A stretch of DNA of 64,000 nt. Source: Pleurocapsa minor HA4230-MV1 (GTDB lineage: Bacteria > Cyanobacteriota > Cyanobacteriia > Cyanobacteriales > Xenococcaceae). Positions 36,696-44,947 of this stretch are shown here, piece after piece. The position numbers and the translations under genes were made by a program. Position 1 is the first letter of the stretch. The number at the start of each line of letters is the position of its first letter. The DNA is taken from contig JAHHHZ010000017.1 in assembly GCA_019359095.1 (NCBI GenBank), positions 62,001 to 126,000 on the forward strand, given 5' to 3'. The notes below the pieces were generated by a model. It was given only the letters and a program-made list of their open reading frames with translations. It did no database searches and had not been told where the DNA came from.

Positions 36696-36697
36696 TC
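36675..36697. repeat. 23-base small dispersed repeat inserted in a HIP1 site at the trpC 3' end
   Basis: Palindromic core TACGC-GAA-GCGTA. Removing the 23 bases restores GGCGATCGCT, a HIP1 site. A 3-base ATC flanks both sides of the insert in direct repeat. Confidence 0.7.
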
Positions 36698-36741
36698 GCT
36701 AATTTATTTACCGTTTAAATTTTGCTATTTAAATTCAAGAT

Positions 36742-36838
36742 TTACAGCGCATTTCAGTTGGACAGAACCCATTACCCATTACCCATTACCCATTACTTCG
36801 ATAAACTGATGTGTCTACTCAATTGAAAACTGCTGTAA
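36742..36838. repeat. Heptamer-containing repeat (MITE-like), complete inverted copy
   Basis: 97 bases from TTACAGC to GCTGTAA, with four units of CCCATTA between. Inverted relative to 17673-17783. It lies immediately upstream of the STAND NTPase gene. Confidence 0.75.
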
Positions 36839-36862
36839 GCAGTTAAACGTCTGATGTAAATT

Positions 36863-39232
36863 ATGAATGTTGAAGCAGCATTAATTTTGGTGGATCGTGA
36901 AGTTTATCGCTATACCAATAAGCATCTTACTGATATACAACATGCTGTAATTACCAATGTTTTATTCGGTCGTAAATATCTCGCTATTGCGGATCAATAT
37001 GGCTGTACTGAAGGACATGTTAAGGATACAGCCTACTTATTATGGAAACTGCTAGCTCAAGCTTGGGGAGAAAAAGTTACTAAAAGCAACTTGCGAAGTT
37101 TGGTTACAAAGCAGTTACAGTTACTTGAGAACGATCAAACTACTGTTGATTCGGCGGAGGCTGTAGTTAATTTAGTTATCCCAGCCAAACCAGGTTTTGT
37201 CGGTAGACAACGGGCGATCGCTAATCTGCAAAATTTAGTTGCTCAAGGTAATAAAATCATTGTCTTACAAGGAGAAGGCGGGATCGGCAAAACTACCCTG
37301 GCACAAAAGTTTCTTGCTAGTCAAAATTTGGCTTTGAACTTAGAAGTTTTGATGGCGAAGGAAACGACGAATATAGTAGCAGTGGCTTCTGTGGTGGAAG
37401 AATGGCTACAGCGCGATTTACACGAAGATTCAGGCAAAGAATTTGGCGTTACCCTGGCTCGCTTTAAAAGGTGTCTAGAACAACGTCCTGTTGGCATTTT
37501 GATTGATAATCTAGAGCCAGCTTTAGATAAAAACGGCAGATTTATTCCTCACCATCGAGACTATTTGGAACTGCTGCGGATCTTAGGTGATGCCAAAGTC
37601 CAATCCACTACCATTATTACTAGTCGCGATCGCCTTTGTGAAGCCGACTTGGATCTAGAACATTACCGTCTGGTTGGTTTGGATCTGGCAGCTTGGCAGG
37701 AATATTTTCAGGGGTATGCGATCGATTGTGGCAAGGTGCTAACTCAAATCCATCAAACCTATGGTGGTAATGCTAAAGCGATGGGAATACTCTGTGGTAT
37801 TGTCCAAGAAGACTATGATGGTGATTTGACCCAATATTGGCAAGAAAACGGTCACGATCCTTTAATGGAAACTGATTTAACTAATCTGGTAGCCAGTCAA
37901 TTCGATCGTCTTCAGCAACTAGATCCTCAAGCTTATAAACTACTGTGTCGTTTGGGTTGCTATCGCTATCAAGATTTAGCCACAGTATCCCTAGAGGGGT
38001 TGTTATGTCTGCTGTGGGACGTTCCGACAAAACCCCGACAGGTAATTAAATCCTTGCGTAATCGTTCCCTGTTAGAATTTGCCCAAGGTCAATACTGGCT
38101 ACATCCAATGGTACAGGCAGAGGCTAAATTAAGATTACAGTCCATCCCAAACGATTGGTTGCAGGCACATCAACAAATTGCCGATTTTCTCACCCAGAGC
38201 GTTACCAGAATCAATCAGATTCAAGATGGCTTAACTGCTTTGGAAGCCTACTATCACTATCTCGCCATTGCCGATTATGCTGCTGCTGCGAAGGTAATTC
38301 TGCGCAGTCGGGAAAACCAGTGGGGACAATACTTAACCCTAGGAACAACCCTCTATCGCCTGGGAATCATTGAGCCACTATCGATCGCTATTCATCAGAT
38401 TATCGATCGCATTGAACACACTCGCCATCGGAGTGAATTAAATAATATCCTGGGGGATTTATACTGGACAACGGGTAAAGTTCATCGAGCGATCGCTTTT
38501 CAACAACAAACGATCACCACCAGTCGCCACAATCAGCAACAGATCGAACCCAACCAAGAAAATCGCCACGATTTATACTATTGGCGCATGTTAGAAGTAG
38601 ATTCCCTGCTTAGTTTGGGACTATACAACATCGACCTCTGGGAACTGTCTACCGCAGCCGAATTATTTCAGCAAGCGATTAATTTAGCTCATAATACAAA
38701 GCATCATCCGTGGTCAGAAAAAGCTAGTTTAGGCTTATCTTTGGTTAATTCTTACCAACCCAAAAGTGCCTGCGATCCCAACACTTCCCGCCTCTACCGC
38801 CTGATTATTGAACTCGAAGATCCGACCTATAATACAGGACGTTTTGCCTACTTTATGCAGATGTTAGGACGAATATTCTGCAATCAACAACAGCTCGAAC
38901 CTGCGAGAAAAATATGGCAAAGAGCGATCGCTTTTTCCCAGTCTAGTCACTACACCCAAATTAAAGCCAAATCTTTTACTGGTTTGGGCAATATCGAGAG
39001 TCTCAGAGATAACTTTATTCAGGCTAATATCTATCATCAACAAGCAGTTGTGTTACTAGAAAAAATTGCTGCCAAATGTGACCTGGCAGAAGCTTATTTT
39101 CAGTGGGGAATTACACTACAAGCTAATAGTCAAGATCAGAGTAAAAAATGTTTTCACAAGGCGATCGCTATTTATCAAACTATTCCTGCACCCAAACAAG
39201 TTGCCAGAGTAGAAAAATACTTAACGACATAA
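36863..39232 (+). CDS. STAND NTPase with N-terminal HTH and C-terminal TPR-like repeats
   Basis: 789-residue signal-transduction ATPase. The N-terminus (about 1-90) is the helix-turn-helix domain seen in cyanobacterial vMAP/WD40-type STAND proteins (YTNKHLTDIQHAVITNVLFG, YGCTEGHVKDTAYLLWKLL). NB-ARC-like ATPase at about 110-350: Walker A GEGGIGKTTLAQKF, Walker B VGILIDNLEP, sensor TTIITSRDRL. From about 430 the chain is a series of TPR-like helical repeats, the usual ligand-sensing end. No obvious effector domain is fused. Such proteins act in regulation, programmed death or phage defence. An Anbu protease gene follows 66 bases downstream. Confidence 0.85.
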   Translation: MNVEAALILVDREVYRYTNKHLTDIQHAVITNVLFGRKYLAIADQYGCTEGHVKDTAYLLWKLLAQAWGEKVTKSNLRSLVTKQLQLLENDQTTVDSAEAVVNLVIPAKPGFVGRQRAIANLQNLVAQGNKIIVLQGEGGIGKTTLAQKFLASQNLALNLEVLMAKETTNIVAVASVVEEWLQRDLHEDSGKEFGVTLARFKRCLEQRPVGILIDNLEPALDKNGRFIPHHRDYLELLRILGDAKVQSTTIITSRDRLCEADLDLEHYRLVGLDLAAWQEYFQGYAIDCGKVLTQIHQTYGGNAKAMGILCGIVQEDYDGDLTQYWQENGHDPLMETDLTNLVASQFDRLQQLDPQAYKLLCRLGCYRYQDLATVSLEGLLCLLWDVPTKPRQVIKSLRNRSLLEFAQGQYWLHPMVQAEAKLRLQSIPNDWLQAHQQIADFLTQSVTRINQIQDGLTALEAYYHYLAIADYAAAAKVILRSRENQWGQYLTLGTTLYRLGIIEPLSIAIHQIIDRIEHTRHRSELNNILGDLYWTTGKVHRAIAFQQQTITTSRHNQQQIEPNQENRHDLYYWRMLEVDSLLSLGLYNIDLWELSTAAELFQQAINLAHNTKHHPWSEKASLGLSLVNSYQPKSACDPNTSRLYRLIIELEDPTYNTGRFAYFMQMLGRIFCNQQQLEPARKIWQRAIAFSQSSHYTQIKAKSFTGLGNIESLRDNFIQANIYHQQAVVLLEKIAAKCDLAEAYFQWGITLQANSQDQSKKCFHKAIAIYQTIPAPKQVARVEKYLTT

Positions 39233-39269
39233 AATATAGCAATACCAAACAATGTTATGACATTTTTTA

Positions 39270-39294
39270 CCTCCTACCTCCTACCTCCTACCTA
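39270..39294. repeat. Heptanucleotide tandem repeat CTCCTAC
   Basis: Three full units plus a partial, directly before the Anbu start codon. The open frame continues upstream through it but the family start is after it. Confidence 0.7.
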
Positions 39295-39298
39295 CGAA

Positions 39299-40072
39299 AT
39301 GACATATTGCCTGGGAATTATTAATAAATTTGGCATTGTAATGGCTGGCGATTCTCGCACTAATGCAGGAGTGGATAACATCTCTGCTTATAAAAAGCTA
39401 TTTGATTTATCTTTGCCTGGAGAAAGAGTCATTGTCATTTGTGCTTCAGGAAGTCTTTCCGTAACTCAAGGAGTATTAACTCGACTCAATCGTGATATTC
39501 AAAACCAAGCAGATAAAAATTTGCATACTCTACCTACCATGTATGACATTGCTGCCTATATAGGTAGTAAAAGTAGGGAAATCCAAGAACTAGACCGTCC
39601 TTGGTTAGAAAAAGACAATATTAGCTTTAGGTGTAATTTTTTATTGGGAGGGCAAATTATCGGCGAAGAACCACAGCTGTATCTAATTTATCCCCAAGGA
39701 AACTTCATTCAAGCAACTAAAGAAACTCCTTTTTTGCAAATTGGCGAGACTAAATACGGTAAACCCATTATCGATCGCACCATCACCTATGAAACTCCCC
39801 TAGAAGCTGCTGCCAAATGCGCCTTGCTGTCAATTGATTCCACTATGAAATCAAATATTTCAGTCGGGCCACCAATCAATCTGGTGATGTATAAAACCGA
39901 CAGCTTTGAACTACGCAATAGCCTAGAACTCCGTCTTGGTGCGCCTTATATCGCCAAAATTCGTAATCTTTGGGAAAATTCTGTTCGCCAAGCTTTTGAA
40001 GCGATGCCCGACATTGAATGGGAAAATGAAAATGCATTAGGTGAACCAAGGGAAAATATTTACTTGGATTAA
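39299..40072 (+). CDS. Anbu, proteasome-related peptidase (ancestral beta subunit)
   Basis: Proteasome-fold Ntn hydrolase of the Anbu group, 257 residues. I start it at ATG 39299, which gives MTYCLGIINKFGIVMAGDSR, the canonical Anbu N-terminus in which the residue after Met is the Thr nucleophile; an upstream in-frame ATG at 39257 would put repeat-encoded residues in front. Asp and Lys of the active site are in AGDSRTNAGVDN and YKKLFD, and Ser in ICASGSLSV. No Shine-Dalgarno is seen, so it may be translationally linked to the STAND gene. The usual Anbu companions (alpha-E, transglutaminase-like, ATP-grasp) are not next to it. Confidence 0.88.
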   Translation: MTYCLGIINKFGIVMAGDSRTNAGVDNISAYKKLFDLSLPGERVIVICASGSLSVTQGVLTRLNRDIQNQADKNLHTLPTMYDIAAYIGSKSREIQELDRPWLEKDNISFRCNFLLGGQIIGEEPQLYLIYPQGNFIQATKETPFLQIGETKYGKPIIDRTITYETPLEAAAKCALLSIDSTMKSNISVGPPINLVMYKTDSFELRNSLELRLGAPYIAKIRNLWENSVRQAFEAMPDIEWENENALGEPRENIYLD

Positions 40073-40099
40073 TAAACATCTAAATCTATAATTTGTCAC

Positions 40100-40161
40100 C
40101 AATGCCCATTACCCATTACTTTGATAAATTCATGTGTCTACTCAACTGAAAACTACTGTAA
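40100..40161. repeat. Heptamer-containing repeat, partial copy
   Basis: CCCATTACCCATTAC, then TTCATGTGTCTACTCAAC and GAAAACTACTGTAA: the same half and orientation as the right part of 36742-36838. The STAND-Anbu pair therefore lies between two copies in direct orientation. Confidence 0.65.
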
Positions 40162-40180
40162 TTCAGTCTTTTTTGCCACT

Positions 40181-41800
40181 CTAGTTTTTTTCTTTATAAG
40201 CTCGTCCGTAAAGAATATATGCTGCTTGAGTATGAACGATTGGTAAATCTAGATGGTGTGAGTCATCAGTCAAGAAATAATTAGACTGATACTTAGTCAT
40301 TAACTCTTGTACTTGTGCAGTATTAAGGTTGGAAAAACCTGCACTAATTGCTTTGACAGTCTTTCTTTGATCTAGCTCTTCATTGCCGAAATAAATTTGG
40401 GCTACAGCACCACCACTAAGATCATTTAAACGCTCATAATATTCGACGATCGCCTCTTTAGTTTGAGGAAAAAGCTTGAGCTTGGCAATAGTAGCTCTCT
40501 CAGTCATCCAAGTAAAATTAGCCAATTTCCAAGGGTGGGAAATAATTATGGCATCTTGAGCAGTATGATCGCGAATCCAATCGCTCATTAACTTCCATTG
40601 AGGATCGACATCTTGCTGTTTTGAAGGAAATGTGGGAACGGCGATCGCCTGTTGGGTAAAAAAAGCCACCTGAACAAATAAAATATAACTTAAACAAGCT
40701 ACCAGCCAAAAACGCAACTTAAGTTTCTGAGGCGAAAATTTTTCTAAATTACAGGCAAGTAGCAAACTGGTAGTTAAGGGTAACATCATGTCCCCGAAGC
40801 GAAAGGGATAGTATTGCAACCATGTTCCCTGATGGTCAAAAAAAGCGATCGCCACTCCAGCTACAAAAGGAATTAAACTGATCGAAGTAAATTCTGCTAG
40901 TTCAAAACGGGCATAATCTTCAGCTTTCCAACCTTTAACATCAGCATTTTTTTTCAAAGATACCAAGCATAACGTCAAGATAACCAGATAAATAATCAAT
41001 CTTAGCCATAAAATTGGATGCCAAGCGAAGGGATTTAAATGATGAGGAAGACGGAGAAAAACATAAATAAAAGCAGGAGAAATGTTGCCTAATGGCGGAG
41101 AAGTAAGTAACTGTTGTAAACTCCCTGGAATAGCCCCAGCACTAGCAATTAAATAAATTATTGGTAATAACCACCCCTTCTGTCCTAGTTGCAATAAGCG
41201 TTTTCGAGGACGCACACAAAACCAGCCCAATGTCGTCAAAAAAGCCCAACCGCCAACTAAAACATGAAAAGAGGTTGCCAAACCTAACAATAAGGTCATG
41301 AACCCATATTTTCTGTGTAACATCAGAGGAATAGCCAGCAAAATTAATCCATAAGCAACAGCTTTCGCTTCTAGTCCACCCACAAACCATTCCCCAGCGA
41401 TCGCTCCTTGCAGAGATCCTTGATAAGTAACTGCGATCGTTGCTAGTAAAAGATAGGACAAGCTTAAACCTAGTTTTTGTCCTAACAGCACTATACCCCA
41501 GGCTACCAGAGCGTAACAAATTAAACGACCAATAATCGACGTGGGTAAAAAACCTAAGTAAACTATCAACCAGCCAAAAATTATCTGAAACAGATATCTG
41601 TAGTTAGTTTCTGAACTTAAATACCAGTCATTATGTATCCAATTAGGATCGGCAAATTGTTTAGCTAATGGCAGCACGTCTACTTCATTCCAGACTAGAC
41701 CACTCATATTACTATCTAGTAATAATCTTAAGCAGAGAAAAATTAATACTATTGTCGTCTGTAATACAGTTTTGGAAAAATCAGACGAAATACGCACCAT
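40181..41800 (-). CDS. Polytopic membrane protein, possibly a GT-C-like glycosyltransferase
   Basis: About 539 residues with ten or more hydrophobic segments and a soluble C-terminal part (from about 425; KLMSDWIRDHTAQDAIIISH, then TERATIAKLKLFPQTK). The first loop after helix 1 holds acidic residues (WNEVDVLPLA), and the C-terminal part resembles the periplasmic region of polyprenol-dependent transferases, but I cannot place it in a family. Start is uncertain between ATG 41800 and TTG 41809. It is divergent from a GT4 gene and near a GT2-GtrA gene, so a role in cell-surface glycan assembly is plausible. Confidence 0.65.
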   Translation of the reverse strand: MVRISSDFSKTVLQTTIVLIFLCLRLLLDSNMSGLVWNEVDVLPLAKQFADPNWIHNDWYLSSETNYRYLFQIIFGWLIVYLGFLPTSIIGRLICYALVAWGIVLLGQKLGLSLSYLLLATIAVTYQGSLQGAIAGEWFVGGLEAKAVAYGLILLAIPLMLHRKYGFMTLLLGLATSFHVLVGGWAFLTTLGWFCVRPRKRLLQLGQKGWLLPIIYLIASAGAIPGSLQQLLTSPPLGNISPAFIYVFLRLPHHLNPFAWHPILWLRLIIYLVILTLCLVSLKKNADVKGWKAEDYARFELAEFTSISLIPFVAGVAIAFFDHQGTWLQYYPFRFGDMMLPLTTSLLLACNLEKFSPQKLKLRFWLVACLSYILFVQVAFFTQQAIAVPTFPSKQQDVDPQWKLMSDWIRDHTAQDAIIISHPWKLANFTWMTERATIAKLKLFPQTKEAIVEYYERLNDLSGGAVAQIYFGNEELDQRKTVKAISAGFSNLNTAQVQELMTKYQSNYFLTDDSHHLDLPIVHTQAAYILYGRAYKEKN

Positions 41801-42031
41801 TATCTTCAATTAACTCCTCATCCACTATGGTTGAGTTTAATCTTAGAAGTGAAAAAACTCAATTATTTACGATAAATTAATTGCTAATAATTTAAATACT
41901 TTATCCATAGTTAGTCCTTAGTAACGTCAACTTAACTATAAGTAAATTAATTCATAGTTAGAGCTTAAACTAATTTTTATCTATATTTTTTATGTTTGTA
42001 TTGTTTGTGTTTAACAAAATATAGTTCTCCA

Positions 42032-43303
42032 ATGAAAATTGCCATTATCACATCTTGCTTTTTGCCGATTATTGATGGTGTAACGGTAAGTGGGCTGCAA
42101 AGATTGAAATTATTAAGTAAATGGGGACATGAAGTTATTTTGTTTTGTCCTGACTATAGCAATTTAGCAACGGATTATCCTAATTGGCGAGATTATACAG
42201 GCCATATTTTACCTGGAGTTAAAGTTATTAATTTAGCTAGTAATTCTTTTGTCGGTTTGGATTATGAACCTAATGTTAATCGAAGTTCTTATCAAACAGT
42301 TTTAAAAAAATTAGCAGAATTTCAACCAGATATTATTCATGTTGATGAACCTGAAAGGCTTTATGTCGGTTTTTGGCGACTTGCAGGAGTTAATTATGCG
42401 AAGAAAGTCGGTATTCCCTGTGTAAGTTTTTTCCGTACCAATTTTTTAGATTATTTAGAAGATTATTTCCCTTTACCCAAACCAATCTTTTTACTGATTA
42501 AATTTTTAGTGAAAAAACTAATTATCTGGGTCTATAATTCTTATGATTTAACTTTAGTTGCCAGTAAAATTACATTTCCTAAAATTATAGACTTAGGAAT
42601 TAAAAATGCTCAATATGGTAATTTAGTTGGTTTTGATGCTGAAAGTTTTCAAAGTAGTTTTTCTCAGATAGATTTCTTCCAGTCTCAATATGGATTACCT
42701 CAAGTAGATCGACTTGTTAAAGTTGTTTTTCTCGGACGTTTATATCCTGATAAAGGTTGGGATTTTACTTTAGATGCTTTTCAAACTGTATCTCAGCAAA
42801 TAGATTTAACGAAAGTAGCAATTATCGTGGCGGGAGATGGGCCGATGCGAGAGGAAATAGCTGATAAATTAAAAACACTAGCACCCCATGTTTATTTGCT
42901 TGGTAGAATATCGCCAGAAAATATTCCAGCCTTACTCATGAATTGTGACCTGCACGTAACTACATCGGAAAAAGAAACTAGAGGTTTAACAATTTTAGAA
43001 GCCTTTGCAGCAGGTATTCCTGTGATTGCGCCTTGTTCTGGGGGAGTGGTAGAAAATATCGACGATGGTAATAATGGTTTTCTTTATACTCCAGGCGATC
43101 GCTATAATTTTACTAGTAAACTTAAGCTCTTGATCGAAAATTCTGCTTTAAGAAAGCAAATGGGAGAACGTGCCAAAATTTCTGTCCAAGGATATAGCTG
43201 GGAGCGAAGTATTCAGAATTTAGTTAATATTTGGCAAGAAGAAATTGATAAACAATCGATGATTAGTGAACAACAACTTTTAGTTAATCCCGAATATAAT
43301 TAA
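42032..43303 (+). CDS. Glycosyltransferase, GT4 family
   Basis: 423-residue GT-B fold enzyme. N-terminal MKIAIITSCFLPIIDGVTVS, donor-binding half with VFLGRLYPDKGWDF, VAGDGPMREEI and the E-x7-E motif in KETRGLTILEAFAAGIPVIA. It is close in layout to the SqdX/PimB-like group (sulfolipid or glycolipid synthesis), but identity is not settled. I use ATG 42032 because the Rossmann strand begins there; the upstream 12 codons are unlike the family. Confidence 0.85.
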   Translation: MKIAIITSCFLPIIDGVTVSGLQRLKLLSKWGHEVILFCPDYSNLATDYPNWRDYTGHILPGVKVINLASNSFVGLDYEPNVNRSSYQTVLKKLAEFQPDIIHVDEPERLYVGFWRLAGVNYAKKVGIPCVSFFRTNFLDYLEDYFPLPKPIFLLIKFLVKKLIIWVYNSYDLTLVASKITFPKIIDLGIKNAQYGNLVGFDAESFQSSFSQIDFFQSQYGLPQVDRLVKVVFLGRLYPDKGWDFTLDAFQTVSQQIDLTKVAIIVAGDGPMREEIADKLKTLAPHVYLLGRISPENIPALLMNCDLHVTTSEKETRGLTILEAFAAGIPVIAPCSGGVVENIDDGNNGFLYTPGDRYNFTSKLKLLIENSALRKQMGERAKISVQGYSWERSIQNLVNIWQEEIDKQSMISEQQLLVNPEYN

Positions 43304-43377
43304 AACCCAAAAATATTAAAGAAAATTTTATTTTGATCCGTGAACGGAAAAGGAACAAGCAGAACATCTCCAAAACT
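43300..43377 (-). pseudogene. MazF/PemK-type toxin, N-terminal remnant
   Basis: Directly after the stop of the antitoxin-like gene, in the next frame, the minus strand encodes SFGDVLLVPFPFTDQNK, the diagnostic N-terminus of MazF/PemK RNases, then loses family sequence and stops at 43302-43300. The expected ATG, overlapping the antitoxin stop as ATGA, is replaced by ATAG (one base short), so the toxin has no start. The remnant overlaps the 3' end of the GT4 gene. Confidence 0.65.
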
Positions 43378-43585
43378 ATAGTTGGTCATAATCTACATCT
43401 TCAGGATTATTCCAAACCTTGTTAAATACAGATTCAGACATTTTTGTAGATACAAGTGTCAATTGACTATCTAGTTTTTGTTCGTTTAACAAATCAATAA
43501 ATTGCTCGACTTGCTCGACTTGCTCAATTGACAAGCTTCTAACCTTCTCTACAACTCTATCTTCTAAATTACGATTTACCTTCAT
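43376..43585 (-). CDS. Orphan antitoxin-like small protein
   Basis: 69 residues (from ATG 43585): helical N-terminus VEKVRSLSIEQVEQVEQFID and an acidic C-terminal WNNPEDVDYDQL, the tail typical of antitoxins that wrap around MazF- or VapC-type toxins. The gene that follows is a broken MazF-type toxin. The antitoxin frame itself is intact. Family assignment (DUF2281-like) is tentative. Confidence 0.6.
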   Translation of the reverse strand: MKVNRNLEDRVVEKVRSLSIEQVEQVEQFIDLLNEQKLDSQLTLVSTKMSESVFNKVWNNPEDVDYDQL

Positions 43586-43688
43586 ACACAATTTAAATGT
43601 TTATCTCAATTCATTTTAACAAGTATACATAATTTTTTACATGACTGAAGATTTATTAGGTAGCAATCTCCTAATTCATACAAGAAGT

Positions 43689-44909
43689 TTATTTATTACT
43701 ATCTTGATTGTTAGTGTCAGTTATGCGCCAACTGAGTTTAAGATTAAACCAAAAATTCCAAAAAGTAACAGTAGCGATCGCGATAAGATTGGCAAGATAT
43801 TCATTTATATTCAGCAGATTATAGAGCAGATTTAATACTAAAATATTTAACACCAGACCTGAAAGACAAATCACATTGAACTTTAGAAATCTTCTAAATG
43901 TTTTAATCCTACCTTTTTGCTGTTCAGAAATATCTCTAAAAGTCCAGCGATCGTTCCAAAAAAAGTTATTAATTATTGCTACTTCTGCTGCCAAAATTGC
44001 ACTTCGAGTTAATCCTAAACCGATATATTCTCGCAATAAATACAGAATAAACATATTAACAAATACACCACTAAAACCTGAAATACCAAATCGAACAAAA
44101 CGTCTAATTTGCCATAAATCTAGGCGTAAACGGATTAAATGCTGAATATATTCTACGTATTGCTGAAACGTAACTTTACTATTTCCTATTTTTCTCTCTT
44201 GAAAAATATAACCAACTTCCCCAATCCAGCGAATTTTGCCTCTAGCTAAAACTTCAATTAAAATTTTGTAGCCTGACGGTTGAAGAGATCGATCGATTAA
44301 AGCCTCACGACGCACCATAAAATAACCACTCATTGGATCACTAAGGCGGCCGATCACTTCTGGAAGAATCAGCAAACCTAGTATCTGCGCCCCACGAGAG
44401 AGAAAACGACGAAGAATGTTCCACTCACTAACTCCACCATACTCGACGTTTCGACTAGCAACAGCCAAGTCAGCACCTTTTTCGATCTCTTGCCAAAGTT
44501 TTATTAAAGTTTGGGGAGGATGTTGTAAATCAGCATCAATTACCCCCAAGATTTCGCCTCTTGCTACTTGCCACCCTCGAATTACTGCCGTAGCCAGCCC
44601 TTTTTCTGCATCTCGGCGCATTACTTTTAATTGAGTATATGTTGAAGTTAGTTCTAGGGCTAATTTCCAGGTTTTATCGGGGCTATTGTCGTCAACAACA
44701 ATTAATTCATATTCTTCTAGAAGAATTTCATCTAAAAGTTGAACCAAAATAGTAATTAGCTGTTGTATATTTTCTTCCTCATTATAGGTAGGAATAATTA
44801 AGGAAAGTTTTAATGGTTTAATCTTTGATTTAAAATTTGCTGTAAAATTGGCAATTTTTAGTAATCCAATCGGTACAGGAATAAGATTTTCAGGTATTAT
44901 GTCCTGCAT
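43689..44909 (-). CDS. Glycosyltransferase family 2 (DPM1-like) fused to a GtrA membrane domain
   Basis: 406 residues. The N-terminal GT2 domain (about 30-270) has SLIIPTYNEEENI, the VVDDNSPD and GVIDADLQHPP acidic motifs and SGYFMVRREA, like dolichyl/polyprenyl-phosphate mannose synthases. The C-terminal GtrA-like domain (about 275-395) has four helices starting RRFVRFGISGFSGVFVNM. Likely transfers a sugar to a polyprenyl phosphate and helps flip it. It is in the same neighbourhood as the GT4 and the polytopic membrane protein. Confidence 0.9.
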   Translation of the reverse strand: MQDIIPENLIPVPIGLLKIANFTANFKSKIKPLKLSLIIPTYNEEENIQQLITILVQLLDEILLEEYELIVVDDNSPDKTWKLALELTSTYTQLKVMRRDAEKGLATAVIRGWQVARGEILGVIDADLQHPPQTLIKLWQEIEKGADLAVASRNVEYGGVSEWNILRRFLSRGAQILGLLILPEVIGRLSDPMSGYFMVRREALIDRSLQPSGYKILIEVLARGKIRWIGEVGYIFQERKIGNSKVTFQQYVEYIQHLIRLRLDLWQIRRFVRFGISGFSGVFVNMFILYLLREYIGLGLTRSAILAAEVAIINNFFWNDRWTFRDISEQQKGRIKTFRRFLKFNVICLSGLVLNILVLNLLYNLLNINEYLANLIAIATVTFWNFWFNLKLSWRITDTNNQDSNK

Positions 44910-44947
44910 TAGTCCAATATTTTTAATTATTTTTAATTGCTAACATG

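Noticed and set aside
43641-43835. Plus-strand open frame of 64 codons between the antitoxin and the GT2-GtrA gene
   Set aside because: Mostly antisense to the GtrA C-terminus; no recognisable protein features.
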